In this document: positions 1 to 7,890 of the stretch, in pieces | How the letters are laid out: each line of letters starts with the position of its first letter | Position numbering within the stretch: position 1 is the first letter of the stretch | DNA from: HGM04593 sp045630965 | Lineage (GTDB): Bacteria > Bacteroidota > Bacteroidia > Bacteroidales > Bacteroidaceae | Reading direction: 5' to 3' | Assembly: GCA_045630965.1 (NCBI GenBank) | Contig: JAZQTU010000016.1 | Location: 1 to 29,359, forward strand | DNA length: 29,359 bases | Made by a program: the position numbers and the translations under genes | The notes under the pieces: model-generated | Database searches by the model: none | What the model was told of the DNA's origin: nothing | Seen by the model: only the letters and a program-made list of their open reading frames with translations

Positions 1-333
1 CTCGCGCAAGAACTTGTTGCACTCCTCGGCGCGCTCATACTCATAGTCGCAAAGAGCAACAATCTCAACACCGGGGATACGGCAGAAACGGATAACTGCA
101 CCGTCACCACGCATACCAAGACCAACGAACGCTACGCGAACAGTCTTGATTGGAGCAACAGCAAGGTTAAGAACATGCTCCTGACCTGCAGGACGCTCCG
201 GAGTCTCAACTACGATAGTACCTTTGTCCCAATGCCATTTTGTAGAGGGAGAAAGAGACTGAGCCTGTGATGTTGTGCCGGCAAATGCCATTACAGCAAC
301 AAGGGCTGCACCAAAAAATTTCTTCAAATTCAT
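1..333 (-). CDS. Secreted GH109-like / Gfo-Idh-MocA family protein (N-terminal part only)
   Basis: The frame is open from an ATG at 333 down to the window edge, giving 111 codons of the N-terminus. Residues 1-25 form a signal peptide (short basic start, hydrophobic core, ending SQAQS), so the protein is exported. After a linker ('ERPAGQEHVLNLAVAPIKTV') comes a Rossmann nucleotide-binding start: 'VRVAFVGLGMRG' has the GxGxxG pattern, followed by 'GVEIVALCDYEYERAEECN', whose Asp/Tyr after the second strand is typical of the NAD-binding fold. This arrangement is known from Bacteroidota glycoside hydrolase family 109, which uses bound NAD for alpha-N-acetylgalactosaminidase chemistry, and from related secreted oxidoreductases. 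The catalytic C-terminal domain lies outside the window, so GH109 versus plain oxidoreductase cannot be settled here. Confidence 0.8.
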   Translation of the reverse strand, partial: MNLKKFFGAALVAVMAFAGTTSQAQSLSPSTKWHWDKGTIVVETPERPAGQEHVLNLAVAPIKTVRVAFVGLGMRGDGAVIRFCRIPGVEIVALCDYEYERAEECNKFLRE

Positions 334-429
334 AATTACAGTTGTTTTAATAAAAATATGTGTTTTTTCAATATCTATATCATAATTACAGCGACGCGAC
401 CACAAGAGTCAAATCCAATAATTTTTTTA

Positions 430-460
430 CGAAGATATATAAAAAATACTAAATCGCAAA
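430..460 (-). promoter_or_regulatory. Probable promoter of the GH109-like gene
   Basis: Read on the minus strand, TTTG (460-457) is followed after exactly 19 bases by TATCTTCG (437-430), one mismatch from the Bacteroidota -7 box TAnnTTTG. The spacing is what is known for -33/-7 elements of this phylum. It would give a leader of roughly 90 bases before the ATG at 333. The rest of the 334-492 gap is AT-rich with no other feature I can support. Confidence 0.5.
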
Positions 461-492
461 AAACTTAGGGATAGAGAAAAAAATTCCCCAAA

Positions 493-1773
493 TTATTCAA
501 GTGTTGAAAAATCAACATCTGGAGTTTCTGCTGTATTACCTTCACGTTCAAAAATTGTACCCGACTTCATGTATTCGTCAAAGAAACCTCCCATGGTAAG
601 GAAGAATTTTTCACCTTCAACACCACCATTGTAATCAAGACGTTGCCTATGATATCCTGTTGCATCGCAAGTAAAACGTCCTTTTGTCACCGGTATCCAC
701 TTTCCATCGGCTGTACGTGCCCACTGATTGCAATAGTATGCTTTTCGGTTGATATAGCCCATAACAGGATTGAAGTTCTCCAAGAATGAATGTGCATTAG
801 TGTACCAAGTAGAGATTTTAGGACGACGCCATGATGCTACAAGAACCCATTTACTTTTATGGTTGTCATAGAAATAGGCTGTATAGACTGTGCTACCATT
901 ATCGTCAGGCTTCACTCCCATCAAGAAACGGCAACGCTCTCCCGGTTTCCAATCGTAGTGCATATAACTCTGACCTCCGGAGCCTTCATTACCAAAATCA
1001 TTTATCGTTACATTTTCTCCCTTTTTAACGAGTTGTACTCGCAAAGAATCGGGAATTTCTGCAGGATTGTCTGTTTCAAATGGGCTCCACACCGAAAAGA
1101 GCACTCTTCTTTTATGCGGAGTGTTATTCTGCATTCCGAAGTAACCTTCACCGAAGCCACAAGCCATATAATAGCTGCTAGGGATATCACCCTCCTCCGG
1201 AACAACCACCTCGTTGTAGAACCACTCGACATTCTCGCGTGGCAAAGTGTAACCCATGTGTACCGATGGACCGCGACGACCGAAATGTGTACTGAAATCA
1301 GAACCAACATAAACAACCGGAGCCACACTGCCGTCCACAACAACGGCTGCTACATTACCGAAATCATCGCCTTTGTTTATCTTAACGCCACGAATATCAA
1401 CCTTTACATATCCAGGGGTTTTTACCTTGAATGTACCAACCTTCACACGTGTAAGAACGTCGCTGTCAAGTTTAATTTTCTTCTTTTTTCCCAAAAGAGA
1501 AACCTCTATCTGCGAGTTTCCTTTTGCCTGAAGCGCGATATTCATCTTGCCACTTTTCTCTGTTCTAAAGTAGAAACTAATAACAGCTCCGGAATCATTC
1601 CAATTGCGTATTGCACAATTATTCTCGTCTATAAAAACATCTCCTTCAGAAGCTGATGTCACATACGCGTTACCGGATAAAGCAACAAAACTCTCACTCT
1701 GAGCCAAAACCGGCAAAGTTGGAAGTAAGGCTATAGCCAAGACCAACTGTAAAAAAAGATTTTTCCAATTCAT
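493..1773 (-). CDS. Secreted DUF5077-DUF3472 protein
   Basis: This encodes an exported protein of about 426 residues. I favour the ATG at 1773, because the sequence from there is a clean signal peptide (MNWKNLFLQLVLAIALL... ending PVLAQ). An ATG at 1794, four bases after the upstream stop, would add seven residues. The first third ('GNAYVTSASEGDVF', 'NWNDSGAVISFYFR', 'KTPGYVKVDIRGV') matches the DUF5077 beta-sandwich domain. The central part ('FGRRGPSVHMGYTLP', 'EWFYNEVVVPEEGD', 'GFGEGYFGMQNN', 'FSVWSPFETDNP', 'FGNEGSGGQSYMHYDWKPGE') matches DUF3472, a family common in gut Bacteroidota and of unknown biochemical role. Its fold and secretion suggest binding or breakdown of a glycan, but I see no catalytic motif. 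It is the last gene of the yicC-gmk-nadD-MORN string. Confidence 0.85.
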   Translation of the reverse strand: MNWKNLFLQLVLAIALLPTLPVLAQSESFVALSGNAYVTSASEGDVFIDENNCAIRNWNDSGAVISFYFRTEKSGKMNIALQAKGNSQIEVSLLGKKKKIKLDSDVLTRVKVGTFKVKTPGYVKVDIRGVKINKGDDFGNVAAVVVDGSVAPVVYVGSDFSTHFGRRGPSVHMGYTLPRENVEWFYNEVVVPEEGDIPSSYYMACGFGEGYFGMQNNTPHKRRVLFSVWSPFETDNPAEIPDSLRVQLVKKGENVTINDFGNEGSGGQSYMHYDWKPGERCRFLMGVKPDDNGSTVYTAYFYDNHKSKWVLVASWRRPKISTWYTNAHSFLENFNPVMGYINRKAYYCNQWARTADGKWIPVTKGRFTCDATGYHRQRLDYNGGVEGEKFFLTMGGFFDEYMKSGTIFEREGNTAETPDVDFSTLE

Positions 1774-1798
1774 CGTAAAAATATTAATTATCATACAT

Positions 1799-2446
1799 TT
1801 ATTCTACCTTGCTGTCACCAAGCCATTTACCGTAATAAATTCTTTTTCCAGGCTTTATAAGCATACCGTATCCATTACGATAACCATCCTTGTAACGTCC
1901 GTACCACATATCGCCATTTTCCCAGCAATAGACTCCGTAGCCATGACGCTTGCCATTATAAAATTCGCCATAATAGATATCGCCATTGGCGTATGTTTCT
2001 TGCTTAAAAGAATAAGGAGATTTTTTTCCATCCCTTGTTGCTATATAAGGATATGAAAGCGCCATGTTACCCTCTATTGTATGCAGACGTATTATATTTC
2101 CGGTATAAAGGTCATAAACAACATAGTTGTCCTTACTGCCGACCTTGGCAACATCTTCTGAAACGATTAGCCCAAACAAGAGTTCTCCTTTTCTATACTG
2201 ACCAAAGGATTTTGAGCCGTTTGATGAGAGATAATAGCCCCAACCATAAAGAGCATTATCTATGAGAGTTCCTATATATTGCCCTTGACTGTTCGATATG
2301 AACCTGACTTCGGAAGCCTCGTTTACATAATCACAAAAAACAGCTTGCAGCTGATCGCACATATCGTCGTACAGCTTTTCGGGTTGATTCTGCGCATACA
2401 GAGCAAACGAAAACATCGATATCAAAGAGATAAGAATATATTTCAT
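1799..2446 (-). CDS. Secreted MORN-repeat protein
   Basis: The protein has 215 residues if started at the ATG at 2446; the frame also opens one codon earlier with GTG. The ATG overlaps the nadD stop by one base (TGATG), suggesting translational coupling. Residues 1-19 are a signal peptide ending in 'ALYAQ', so the protein is periplasmic or outer-membrane facing. It holds four or five MORN-type repeats: 'GQYIGTLIDNALYGWGYYL' near the start, then 'NGDIYYGEFYNGKRHGYGVY', 'MWYGRYKDGYRNGYGM' and 'RIYYGKWLGD' at the end. MORN repeats form beta-hairpin arrays that bind lipids or proteins and are usually cytosolic, so an exported copy is less usual. The stretch between repeats (about residues 80-140) is not recognisable. 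No enzyme domain is present. Confidence 0.8.
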   Translation of the reverse strand: MKYILISLISMFSFALYAQNQPEKLYDDMCDQLQAVFCDYVNEASEVRFISNSQGQYIGTLIDNALYGWGYYLSSNGSKSFGQYRKGELLFGLIVSEDVAKVGSKDNYVVYDLYTGNIIRLHTIEGNMALSYPYIATRDGKKSPYSFKQETYANGDIYYGEFYNGKRHGYGVYCWENGDMWYGRYKDGYRNGYGMLIKPGKRIYYGKWLGDSKVE

Positions 2447-3021
2447 CACTTATACAATTTATTTTCTTTTATATAACTTTCAACAGCCGGATGCACCAAA
2501 GCCGATATACTGTTTCCATTCTTTACTAAATCACGTATCTGCGTAGAGCTGACATCGTACAATTTCGCCGGTAACCAGACGACACCTTCCGGAACAGCCA
2601 TAGCACTACTGTTGTCACGCGGATACACTACAATCTTGTACCGTTCAAGAATCTCTTCGTGCTTATACCACTTGTCAAACTTCTCCCAATTGTCTGCCCC
2701 TATAAGAAGAATGAATTCCCTGTCGGGATAATTTTCTTCAAGCGCCTTCAATGTGTTTATTGTGTATGAAGGGCGAGGAAGAGTGAATTCAAAATCACAG
2801 GCCTTGAATTTATCATTTCCTTCAACAGCCAAACAGACCATCTGCAACCTGACATTCTCGTCACTTAAAGAACTCTGTTGCTTATGGGGGTTCTGTGGCG
2901 ACACCAAGAACCACACCTCGTCGGCCAATCCCGAACTGCAGACCTCGGATGCAAGCGACAGATGCCCTACATGTACAGGGTCAAAACTGCCACCGAATAT
3001 TACAGTCTTTACTTTATTCAT
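2446..3021 (-). CDS. nadD: Nicotinate-nucleotide adenylyltransferase
   Basis: This 191-residue cytosolic enzyme transfers AMP from ATP to nicotinate mononucleotide to make deamido-NAD, the step before NAD synthetase. It has the nucleotidyltransferase signature 'GGSFDPVHVGH' at residues 10-20, with both histidines (17 and 20) that bind the phosphates. The second signature 'SSTQIR' lies near the C-terminus. 'ILLIGADNWEKFDKWYKHEEI' is the usual NadD core. Length fits the family. Its start overlaps the end of gmk by 8 bases and its stop shares a base with the MORN gene. Confidence 0.97.
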   Translation of the reverse strand: MNKVKTVIFGGSFDPVHVGHLSLASEVCSSGLADEVWFLVSPQNPHKQQSSLSDENVRLQMVCLAVEGNDKFKACDFEFTLPRPSYTINTLKALEENYPDREFILLIGADNWEKFDKWYKHEEILERYKIVVYPRDNSSAMAVPEGVVWLPAKLYDVSSTQIRDLVKNGNSISALVHPAVESYIKENKLYK

Positions 3022-3580
3022 TCAAGAAAGCCTCAACAACAGCCATCAATTCTGTTTTTGCAACATCGAGATTGTCATTAACAATCACCCTGTCGGCAAA
3101 CTTTGAAAAGGTCATCTCATATTCAGCCTTGCTCACACGACGTTCAATCTCTTCGGGCGCAGTATCACCTCGACGCACAAGGCGTTCACGTAGTACCTCC
3201 ACCGAGGGTGCCTGAACAAATATGAAAAGGGCGCGGTCACCGTAATATTTCTTTAGATTACAGCCGCCTTTCACATCGACATCGAACAATATGTTCTGCA
3301 GTTCCAGCTGACGCTCAACCTGCGATTTCAGTGTTCCATAGAAACGTCCGGGATATACCTCTTCATACTCCACGAATTCATCGGCCGCAATACGGGCACG
3401 GAACTCATCCGGGGTAAAGAAAAAATAATCGACACCGTGCTGTTCCGCTCCACGTGGAGGACGGCTGGTTGCTGAAACAGAAAAACCGAATGACGGGTCC
3501 ATGTCCATCAAAAAATGAACCAGCGTAGACTTACCCGAACCTGACGGTGCTGAAAAGATTACGACCTTACCTTTTTTCAT
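3014..3580 (-). CDS. gmk: Guanylate kinase
   Basis: This 188-residue enzyme phosphorylates GMP to GDP using ATP in purine nucleotide synthesis. The P-loop 'SAPSGSGKST' is at residues 10-19. The GMP-binding segment 'SVSATSRPPRGAEQHGVDYFF' follows, with the Ser, Arg and Tyr residues that contact guanine and phosphate. The lid region contains 'ERLVRRGDTAPEEIERR'. Length is normal for the family. The gene starts six bases after the yicC stop, the usual Bacteroidota order yicC-gmk-nadD, and overlaps nadD by 8 bases. Confidence 0.98.
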   Translation of the reverse strand: MKKGKVVIFSAPSGSGKSTLVHFLMDMDPSFGFSVSATSRPPRGAEQHGVDYFFFTPDEFRARIAADEFVEYEEVYPGRFYGTLKSQVERQLELQNILFDVDVKGGCNLKKYYGDRALFIFVQAPSVEVLRERLVRRGDTAPEEIERRVSKAEYEMTFSKFADRVIVNDNLDVAKTELMAVVEAFLNE

Positions 3581-3586
3581 AATTAT

Positions 3587-4462
3587 TTACATTACGTTAA
3601 GAACTTGCTCCTTTATCTGCTCGAGTTCGTCCTTCATTTTAACAACGATATTCTGCATTTCGGCATGATTGCTCTTGCTACCGAGAGTATTTATCTCACG
3701 ACCCATTTCCTGAGCAATAAATCCAAGTTTCTTACCTTGTCCTATGCCATCGTTCATAGTTTCGGCAAAATAGCCAAGATGGTTTGTCAAGCGTTGTTTC
3801 TCCTCGTTTATATCAAGTTTCTCAATGTAGAATATAAGTTCCTGTTCAAAACGGTTCTTGTCATAATCAACACCTGCCATTTTCTCAAGAGCATCCTTTA
3901 TGCGGGCGCGAATCTTCTCCACCCTCTCTTTCTCGTAAGGCTCAACTGACGACAACAATGATGATATATTCTCGATATTTTTATTGAATTTTATTGACAA
4001 AGCCTCACCCTCCTGTTTGCGGAACAACAACAGTTCGTTAAGCGCCTCCTTCACACATGCCAGCACAACCTCCCACTCGGTCTCCGACACCTCGTAAATT
4101 TCCTTACGGGCTATTACGTCGGGCATACGCATAAGTATCTCAAACATATTTTCAGGCAAACAGACGCCGGTCTGTTCCGATGCATTTTTCATCTGGTTCA
4201 TGTATGCCTGCATTACAGCAACATTGATTGAAGGGAGGTCTACCTTTTCACCTTGCTCCACCCAGATTGCGAGGTCTACCTTACCACGTTCAAGCATTGT
4301 TGTAACGAGTGTACGAACCTCCATTTCACGGCTTTTGTATTGTGGGGCCATACGTGTCGAAAGGTCCATCGCCTTTCCATTGAGCGAACGCACTTCAACA
4401 CATATCTTCTTGTCTTCATAAATGGCAACGGCCTTGCCGTAGCCTGTCATCGAATAGATCAT
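3587..4462 (-). CDS. yicC: YicC/YloC family endoribonuclease
   Basis: This gives about 291 residues from the ATG at 4462. A longer frame starts at 4504, but the family begins directly with the 'MIYSMTGYGKA' motif, so the internal ATG is preferred. The N-terminal YicC domain covers roughly the first 150 residues. The C-terminal DUF1732 part holds 'FEQELIFYIEKLDINEEKQR', 'GKKLGFIAQEMGREINTLGSK' and the ending 'EQIKEQVLNVM', all diagnostic. E. coli YicC is known as an endoribonuclease acting on small RNAs; that role is carried over from family knowledge. It is the first gene of the leftward string and is divergent from tsaB. Confidence 0.92.
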   Translation of the reverse strand: MIYSMTGYGKAVAIYEDKKICVEVRSLNGKAMDLSTRMAPQYKSREMEVRTLVTTMLERGKVDLAIWVEQGEKVDLPSINVAVMQAYMNQMKNASEQTGVCLPENMFEILMRMPDVIARKEIYEVSETEWEVVLACVKEALNELLLFRKQEGEALSIKFNKNIENISSLLSSVEPYEKERVEKIRARIKDALEKMAGVDYDKNRFEQELIFYIEKLDINEEKQRLTNHLGYFAETMNDGIGQGKKLGFIAQEMGREINTLGSKSNHAEMQNIVVKMKDELEQIKEQVLNVM

Positions 4463-4536
4463 TTTAACTGAATGAGATTGTGGAAAACCACAAAAATTAA
4501 ACAAAAACAGGATTATGCCACAGCACTCCTATCTCG

Positions 4537-4568
4537 CAAAATTAAATATTTATTTGGAAACAAACGAA
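4537..4568 (-). promoter_or_regulatory. Probable promoter for the yicC-gmk-nadD gene string
   Basis: On the minus strand a TAATTTTG box (4544-4537) fits the Bacteroidota -7 consensus TAnnTTTG exactly. A TTTG lies 16 bases upstream of it, slightly closer than the typical spacing. It stands about 75 bases before the preferred yicC start, in the 4505-4716 region shared with tsaB. Confidence 0.5.
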
Positions 4569-4648
4569 AATGAACAGTTTTTTTATGCCCCAACAATTAA
4601 ACTTACTTAAAAAGCAATATTAAATTACATGTTATTATATATAATTTA

Positions 4649-4656
4649 TATCTTTG
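4649..4656 (+). promoter_or_regulatory. Probable -7 promoter element for the tsaB gene string
   Basis: TATCTTTG matches the Bacteroidota -7 consensus TAnnTTTG and lies 60 bases before the preferred tsaB start. I see no TTTG or TTG at the expected upstream distance; the region there is only AT-rich. Together with the yicC box it makes the 4505-4716 gap a divergent promoter region with no other genes. Confidence 0.5.
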
Positions 4657-4716
4657 CATAATAAACATGCCAGAAACGAGCTTTGGCAGCAAAGCGTTCA
4701 AATAAACAAAACGACA

Positions 4717-5421
4717 ATGACAACAATAATACTGCATATTGAAGCATCAACAGAGACATGTTCTGTAGCTTTAAGCCAGGACGGACACGTTTTCTTTGAA
4801 AGAGTAAACCGTGACGAGCGTTCACATGCAAAGGTGCTTGCGCCATTCGTGGAGGAGGCATTACAGAATGCCGACAGCCAAGGAGCCAAGATAAACGCCG
4901 TAGCATTGAGTTGCGGCCCCGGCTCATACACCAGTCTCCGCATTGCGTCATCAACCGCAAAAGGCGTTTGCTACGGCCGTAACATACCATTGATTGCAAT
5001 ACCGACAACTGCGATAATGTGTGTACCGGTCTTGTTCAGGGACGACCTTCCCGAAGAGGCACTGCTATGTCCCATGATCGACGCCCGACGCACCGAGGTC
5101 TATGCAACGGTATATGACCGCGCTTTAGGCGTTGTCAAGGAGACACATGCCGAGGTTGTTACAGAGGAGAGTTTCAAGGAGCTACTCGACAAGCAACCGG
5201 TCTATTTCTTTGGCAATGGCGCCGAGAAATGCAAGGAGATAATCAAGCACCCGAATGCACATTTTCTCGACGGTCACCGCAATCCTATGGCAAAGAGCAT
5301 GATGCCTCTTGCCGAAAGAGCCTGGTTTGACGAAAAATTCGAGAATATCGCCTATTTCGAGCCGTTCTACCTGAAGAATTTCGTTGCAACAAAGCCAAAG
5401 GATTTATTGAAGAACAACTAA
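4717..5421 (+). CDS. tsaB: tRNA threonylcarbamoyladenosine synthesis protein TsaB
   Basis: TsaB, with TsaD and TsaE, makes the t6A modification at position 37 of tRNAs reading ANN codons. The protein has 234 residues from the ATG at 4717. The frame is open from 4654, but that start would add 21 unrelated residues and overlap the promoter box. 'ILHIEASTETCSVAL' is the N-terminal ASKHA-fold strand pair, and 'CGPGSYTSLR' at residues 66-75 is the family signature (GPGSFTGLR type). 'MIDARRTEVYATVY' is the matching second-lobe element. TsaB is a non-catalytic scaffold. The gene heads the long plus-strand string. Confidence 0.95.
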   Translation: MTTIILHIEASTETCSVALSQDGHVFFERVNRDERSHAKVLAPFVEEALQNADSQGAKINAVALSCGPGSYTSLRIASSTAKGVCYGRNIPLIAIPTTAIMCVPVLFRDDLPEEALLCPMIDARRTEVYATVYDRALGVVKETHAEVVTEESFKELLDKQPVYFFGNGAEKCKEIIKHPNAHFLDGHRNPMAKSMMPLAERAWFDEKFENIAYFEPFYLKNFVATKPKDLLKNN

Positions 5422-5435
5422 AAAGCATATCGGTT

Positions 5436-6050
5436 ATGATGGAATATAATACCAACCAAAAGAAACTCGCACTGCCCGAATACGGACGTTCCGTACAGAA
5501 GATGGTCGACCATGCCCTGACGATAGAGGACCGTGAAGAGCGACAAAAATGCGCCGACACAATTGTGCGCATAATGGGCAGCATGTTTCCGAACACACGT
5601 AACCTTCCCGACTACGAACGCAAGTTGTGGGACCACCTTGCAATAATGTCCGATTTCATGCTTGACATCGATTATCCGTTCGAAGTCATAAAGAAGGAGG
5701 AGTTCCACACCCCACCACAAAGAGTGCCATACCAGACAGGAGGGATAAAGAACAGACATTATGGCCGCATTGTCGAGGCAATGATAGAGCATGCCAGCAA
5801 ACTTGAAGAGGGTGAAGAAAAGGAGCAGCTCATCGAGCTTATAGCCATTCAGATGAAGAAGAACTACATTGCATGGAACAAGGACGGGGTAGAAGACAAG
5901 AAGATTTTTGAAGACCTCCGTGCATACACAAAGGGAGCTATCGACATCAACGACAGGGAGATAAAGCTTAATGCCGGCAGCAATAACCAACGCAACAACA
6001 TCAAGCGCAACGGCAACAATAACAAAAAAAACTTCAAAAGGAAATTCTAA
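5436..6050 (+). CDS. DUF4290 domain protein
   Basis: This predicted cytosolic protein of 203-204 residues has two adjacent ATGs (5436 and 5439). It matches DUF4290, a family found in Bacteroidota: 'PEYGRSVQKMVDHAL', 'ADTIVRIMGSMFP', 'RKLWDHLAIMSDFMLDIDYPF' and 'PYQTGGIKNRHYGRIVE' are the conserved blocks. It appears all-helical. The last 30 residues are rich in Asn, Lys and Arg and probably disordered, which could bind nucleic acid. Function is unknown. Its fixed place just before murA suggests a link to cell-wall synthesis or growth, which is inference from position only. Confidence 0.88.
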   Translation: MMEYNTNQKKLALPEYGRSVQKMVDHALTIEDREERQKCADTIVRIMGSMFPNTRNLPDYERKLWDHLAIMSDFMLDIDYPFEVIKKEEFHTPPQRVPYQTGGIKNRHYGRIVEAMIEHASKLEEGEEKEQLIELIAIQMKKNYIAWNKDGVEDKKIFEDLRAYTKGAIDINDREIKLNAGSNNQRNNIKRNGNNNKKNFKRKF

Positions 6051-6062
6051 CAAGACAACTAT

Positions 6063-7367
6063 ATGGCATCATTCATCATAGAGGGAGGACACAGCCTGCA
6101 CGGAGAAATCACTCCACAGGGAGCAAAAAATGAAGTTTTGCAGGAGATATGTGCAACCTTGCTCACAAGCGAAAAAGTAACAATCGAGAACATTCCGGAC
6201 ATAGCCGATGTGAACAACCTGATAAACCAGTTGATGAACATGGGTGTTTCCGTAACACGCAACGGGGTTGGATGCTTCACTTTCCAGGCAAACAATGTAA
6301 ATCTTGATTACATTGACAGTGAAGAGTATATCAACGGCTGTTCACGCCTGAGAGGTTCGGTCATGTTCATCGGTCCTCTTCTTGGACGTTTCGGTAAGGC
6401 AACCATGTCGGAACCAGGTGGTGACAAGATTGGGCGCCGCCGTCTTGACACACATATCATAGGCCTTCAAAAGTTAGGTGCAGAGTTCTCTTTTGACATG
6501 GAAAAGAGAGTCTATCGAATGAGTGCAAAGAGACTCAAGGGCTGCAACATGTTGCTTGACGAGGCTTCGGTTACAGGAACAGCTAATATAATAATGGCTG
6601 CAGTTCTTGCTGAAGGAACAACCACAATATACAATGCAGCATGCGAGCCGTACATACAGCAGCTATGCAGAATGCTCAACAAAATGGGAGCAAAGATTTC
6701 GGGCATAGCAAGCAACCTCATCACAATCGAAGGTGTAAAGGAGCTCGGTGGATGTACACAGCGTGCATTGCCCGACATGATTGAGGTGGGCAGTTTCATT
6801 GGTATGGCAGCCATGACAAAGAGCGAACTGACAATCAAGAATGTATCATTCGAAAACCTCGGCATAATCCCAGAAAGTTTCCGCCGTCTTGGCATAAAGT
6901 TCGAGCAGAGAGGGGATGATATATATATCCCGGCACAGGAACACTACGAAATCGAGTCGTTCATAGACGGTTCCATCATGAACATAAGCGACGCCCCATG
7001 GCCGGGCCTGACCCCTGACTTGTTGAGTGTGTTGCTCGTGACATCGATACAGGCAAAGGGAAGTGTTCTTATACACCAGAAAATGTTCGAAAGCCGCCTC
7101 TTCTTTGTTGACAAACTTATAGACATGGGAGCACAGATAATCCTTTGCGACCCGCACCGTGCTGTTGTCATAGGCCATGACAGGCAGTTCACATTGAAAC
7201 CACGTGCCATGAGCTCTCCCGACATCAGAGCCGGTATAGCACTGCTCATCGCGGCAATGAGCGCCGACGGTGTGAGTCGCATTGACAACATAGAGCAAAT
7301 AGACAGAGGTTATCAGAACCTTGAAGAGAGACTGAACAGCATTGGTGCAAAAATAACACGTTCATAA
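6063..7367 (+). CDS. murA: UDP-N-acetylglucosamine 1-carboxyvinyltransferase (Cys-to-Asp type)
   Basis: MurA transfers enolpyruvate from PEP to UDP-GlcNAc, the first committed step of peptidoglycan synthesis, in the cytosol. The 434 residues give the inverse alpha/beta barrel of the EPSP-synthase family. Lys22-Asn23 in 'PQGAKNEV' are the conserved substrate-binding pair. The mobile loop reads 'SEPGGDKIGRRRLDTH', so residue 121 is Asp where E. coli MurA has the catalytic Cys115. Such Cys-to-Asp MurA enzymes are known to be active and insensitive to fosfomycin. 'SVTGTANIIMAAVLAEG' and 'DMIEVGSFIGMAAM' are further family blocks. The gene starts 12 bases after DUF4290 and ends 2 bases before rimM. 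Confidence 0.97.
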   Translation: MASFIIEGGHSLHGEITPQGAKNEVLQEICATLLTSEKVTIENIPDIADVNNLINQLMNMGVSVTRNGVGCFTFQANNVNLDYIDSEEYINGCSRLRGSVMFIGPLLGRFGKATMSEPGGDKIGRRRLDTHIIGLQKLGAEFSFDMEKRVYRMSAKRLKGCNMLLDEASVTGTANIIMAAVLAEGTTTIYNAACEPYIQQLCRMLNKMGAKISGIASNLITIEGVKELGGCTQRALPDMIEVGSFIGMAAMTKSELTIKNVSFENLGIIPESFRRLGIKFEQRGDDIYIPAQEHYEIESFIDGSIMNISDAPWPGLTPDLLSVLLVTSIQAKGSVLIHQKMFESRLFFVDKLIDMGAQIILCDPHRAVVIGHDRQFTLKPRAMSSPDIRAGIALLIAAMSADGVSRIDNIEQIDRGYQNLEERLNSIGAKITRS

Positions 7368-7369
7368 GT

Positions 7370-7879
7370 ATGCTTAGAAGAGAAGATTTTGTCTACTTCG
7401 GCAAATTCCTTAAGCCACACGGCACTAAAGGAGAAATTGGCTTGCAGAGCGACGGTTTCACACTGGGAGACGATTGTGATTTTGTAGCATGCGACATTGA
7501 CGGAATTCTCGTACCGTTCTTTTTCGAAACAATACGTTCAAAGAACAGCGATACCATAATAGTAAAGGTCGAGAGGATGGAAACTGCCGACGAAGTACGT
7601 TTCCTCACCAACCGTGAAGCCTACATTCCACGCCAGTGGGTCGAGGAGAGCGAGGAGCTTACATGGAGCTACTTCAAGGGATTCAAAGCAATAGACACCA
7701 CATTGGGAGAACTGGGTGAGATAACAGACATCGACGACAACACCATAAATACTCTTTTTGTAATAGGAGAGGGCAATGACGAGATTTTGATTCCGGCACA
7801 GGAGGAGTTCATCGCAGGTATAGACCACGAGACAAAAGAGATAATATTCAACCTACCTGAAGGACTTGTTTCTTTATAA
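7370..7879 (+). CDS. rimM: Ribosome maturation factor RimM
   Basis: RimM assists assembly of the head of the 30S ribosomal subunit by binding ribosomal protein S19. The 169-residue protein has the N-terminal beta-barrel ('DFVYFGKFLKPHGTKGEIGL') and the C-terminal PRC-barrel-like domain. That second domain includes 'LGELGEITDIDDNTINTLFV', 'ILIPAQEEFI' and the ending 'IIFNLPEGLVSL', close to the family's 'PEGLL' end. Length is normal. Confidence 0.95.
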   Translation: MLRREDFVYFGKFLKPHGTKGEIGLQSDGFTLGDDCDFVACDIDGILVPFFFETIRSKNSDTIIVKVERMETADEVRFLTNREAYIPRQWVEESEELTWSYFKGFKAIDTTLGELGEITDIDDNTINTLFVIGEGNDEILIPAQEEFIAGIDHETKEIIFNLPEGLVSL

Positions 7880-7890
7880 ATGACAGGCTG

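Noticed and set aside
859..1656. Long open frame on the plus strand (265 codons)
   Set aside because: It is fully antisense to the DUF5077-DUF3472 gene, its translation shows no domain or signal, and the minus-strand protein matches a known family.
5418..6053. Long open frame on the minus strand (211 codons)
   Set aside because: It mirrors the DUF4290 gene almost exactly; the plus-strand product is the conserved one and fits the gene string.
6063..7367. Possible loss of MurA function through the missing Cys
   Set aside because: The Cys-to-Asp form is known to be active, the frame is intact, and all other conserved blocks are present.
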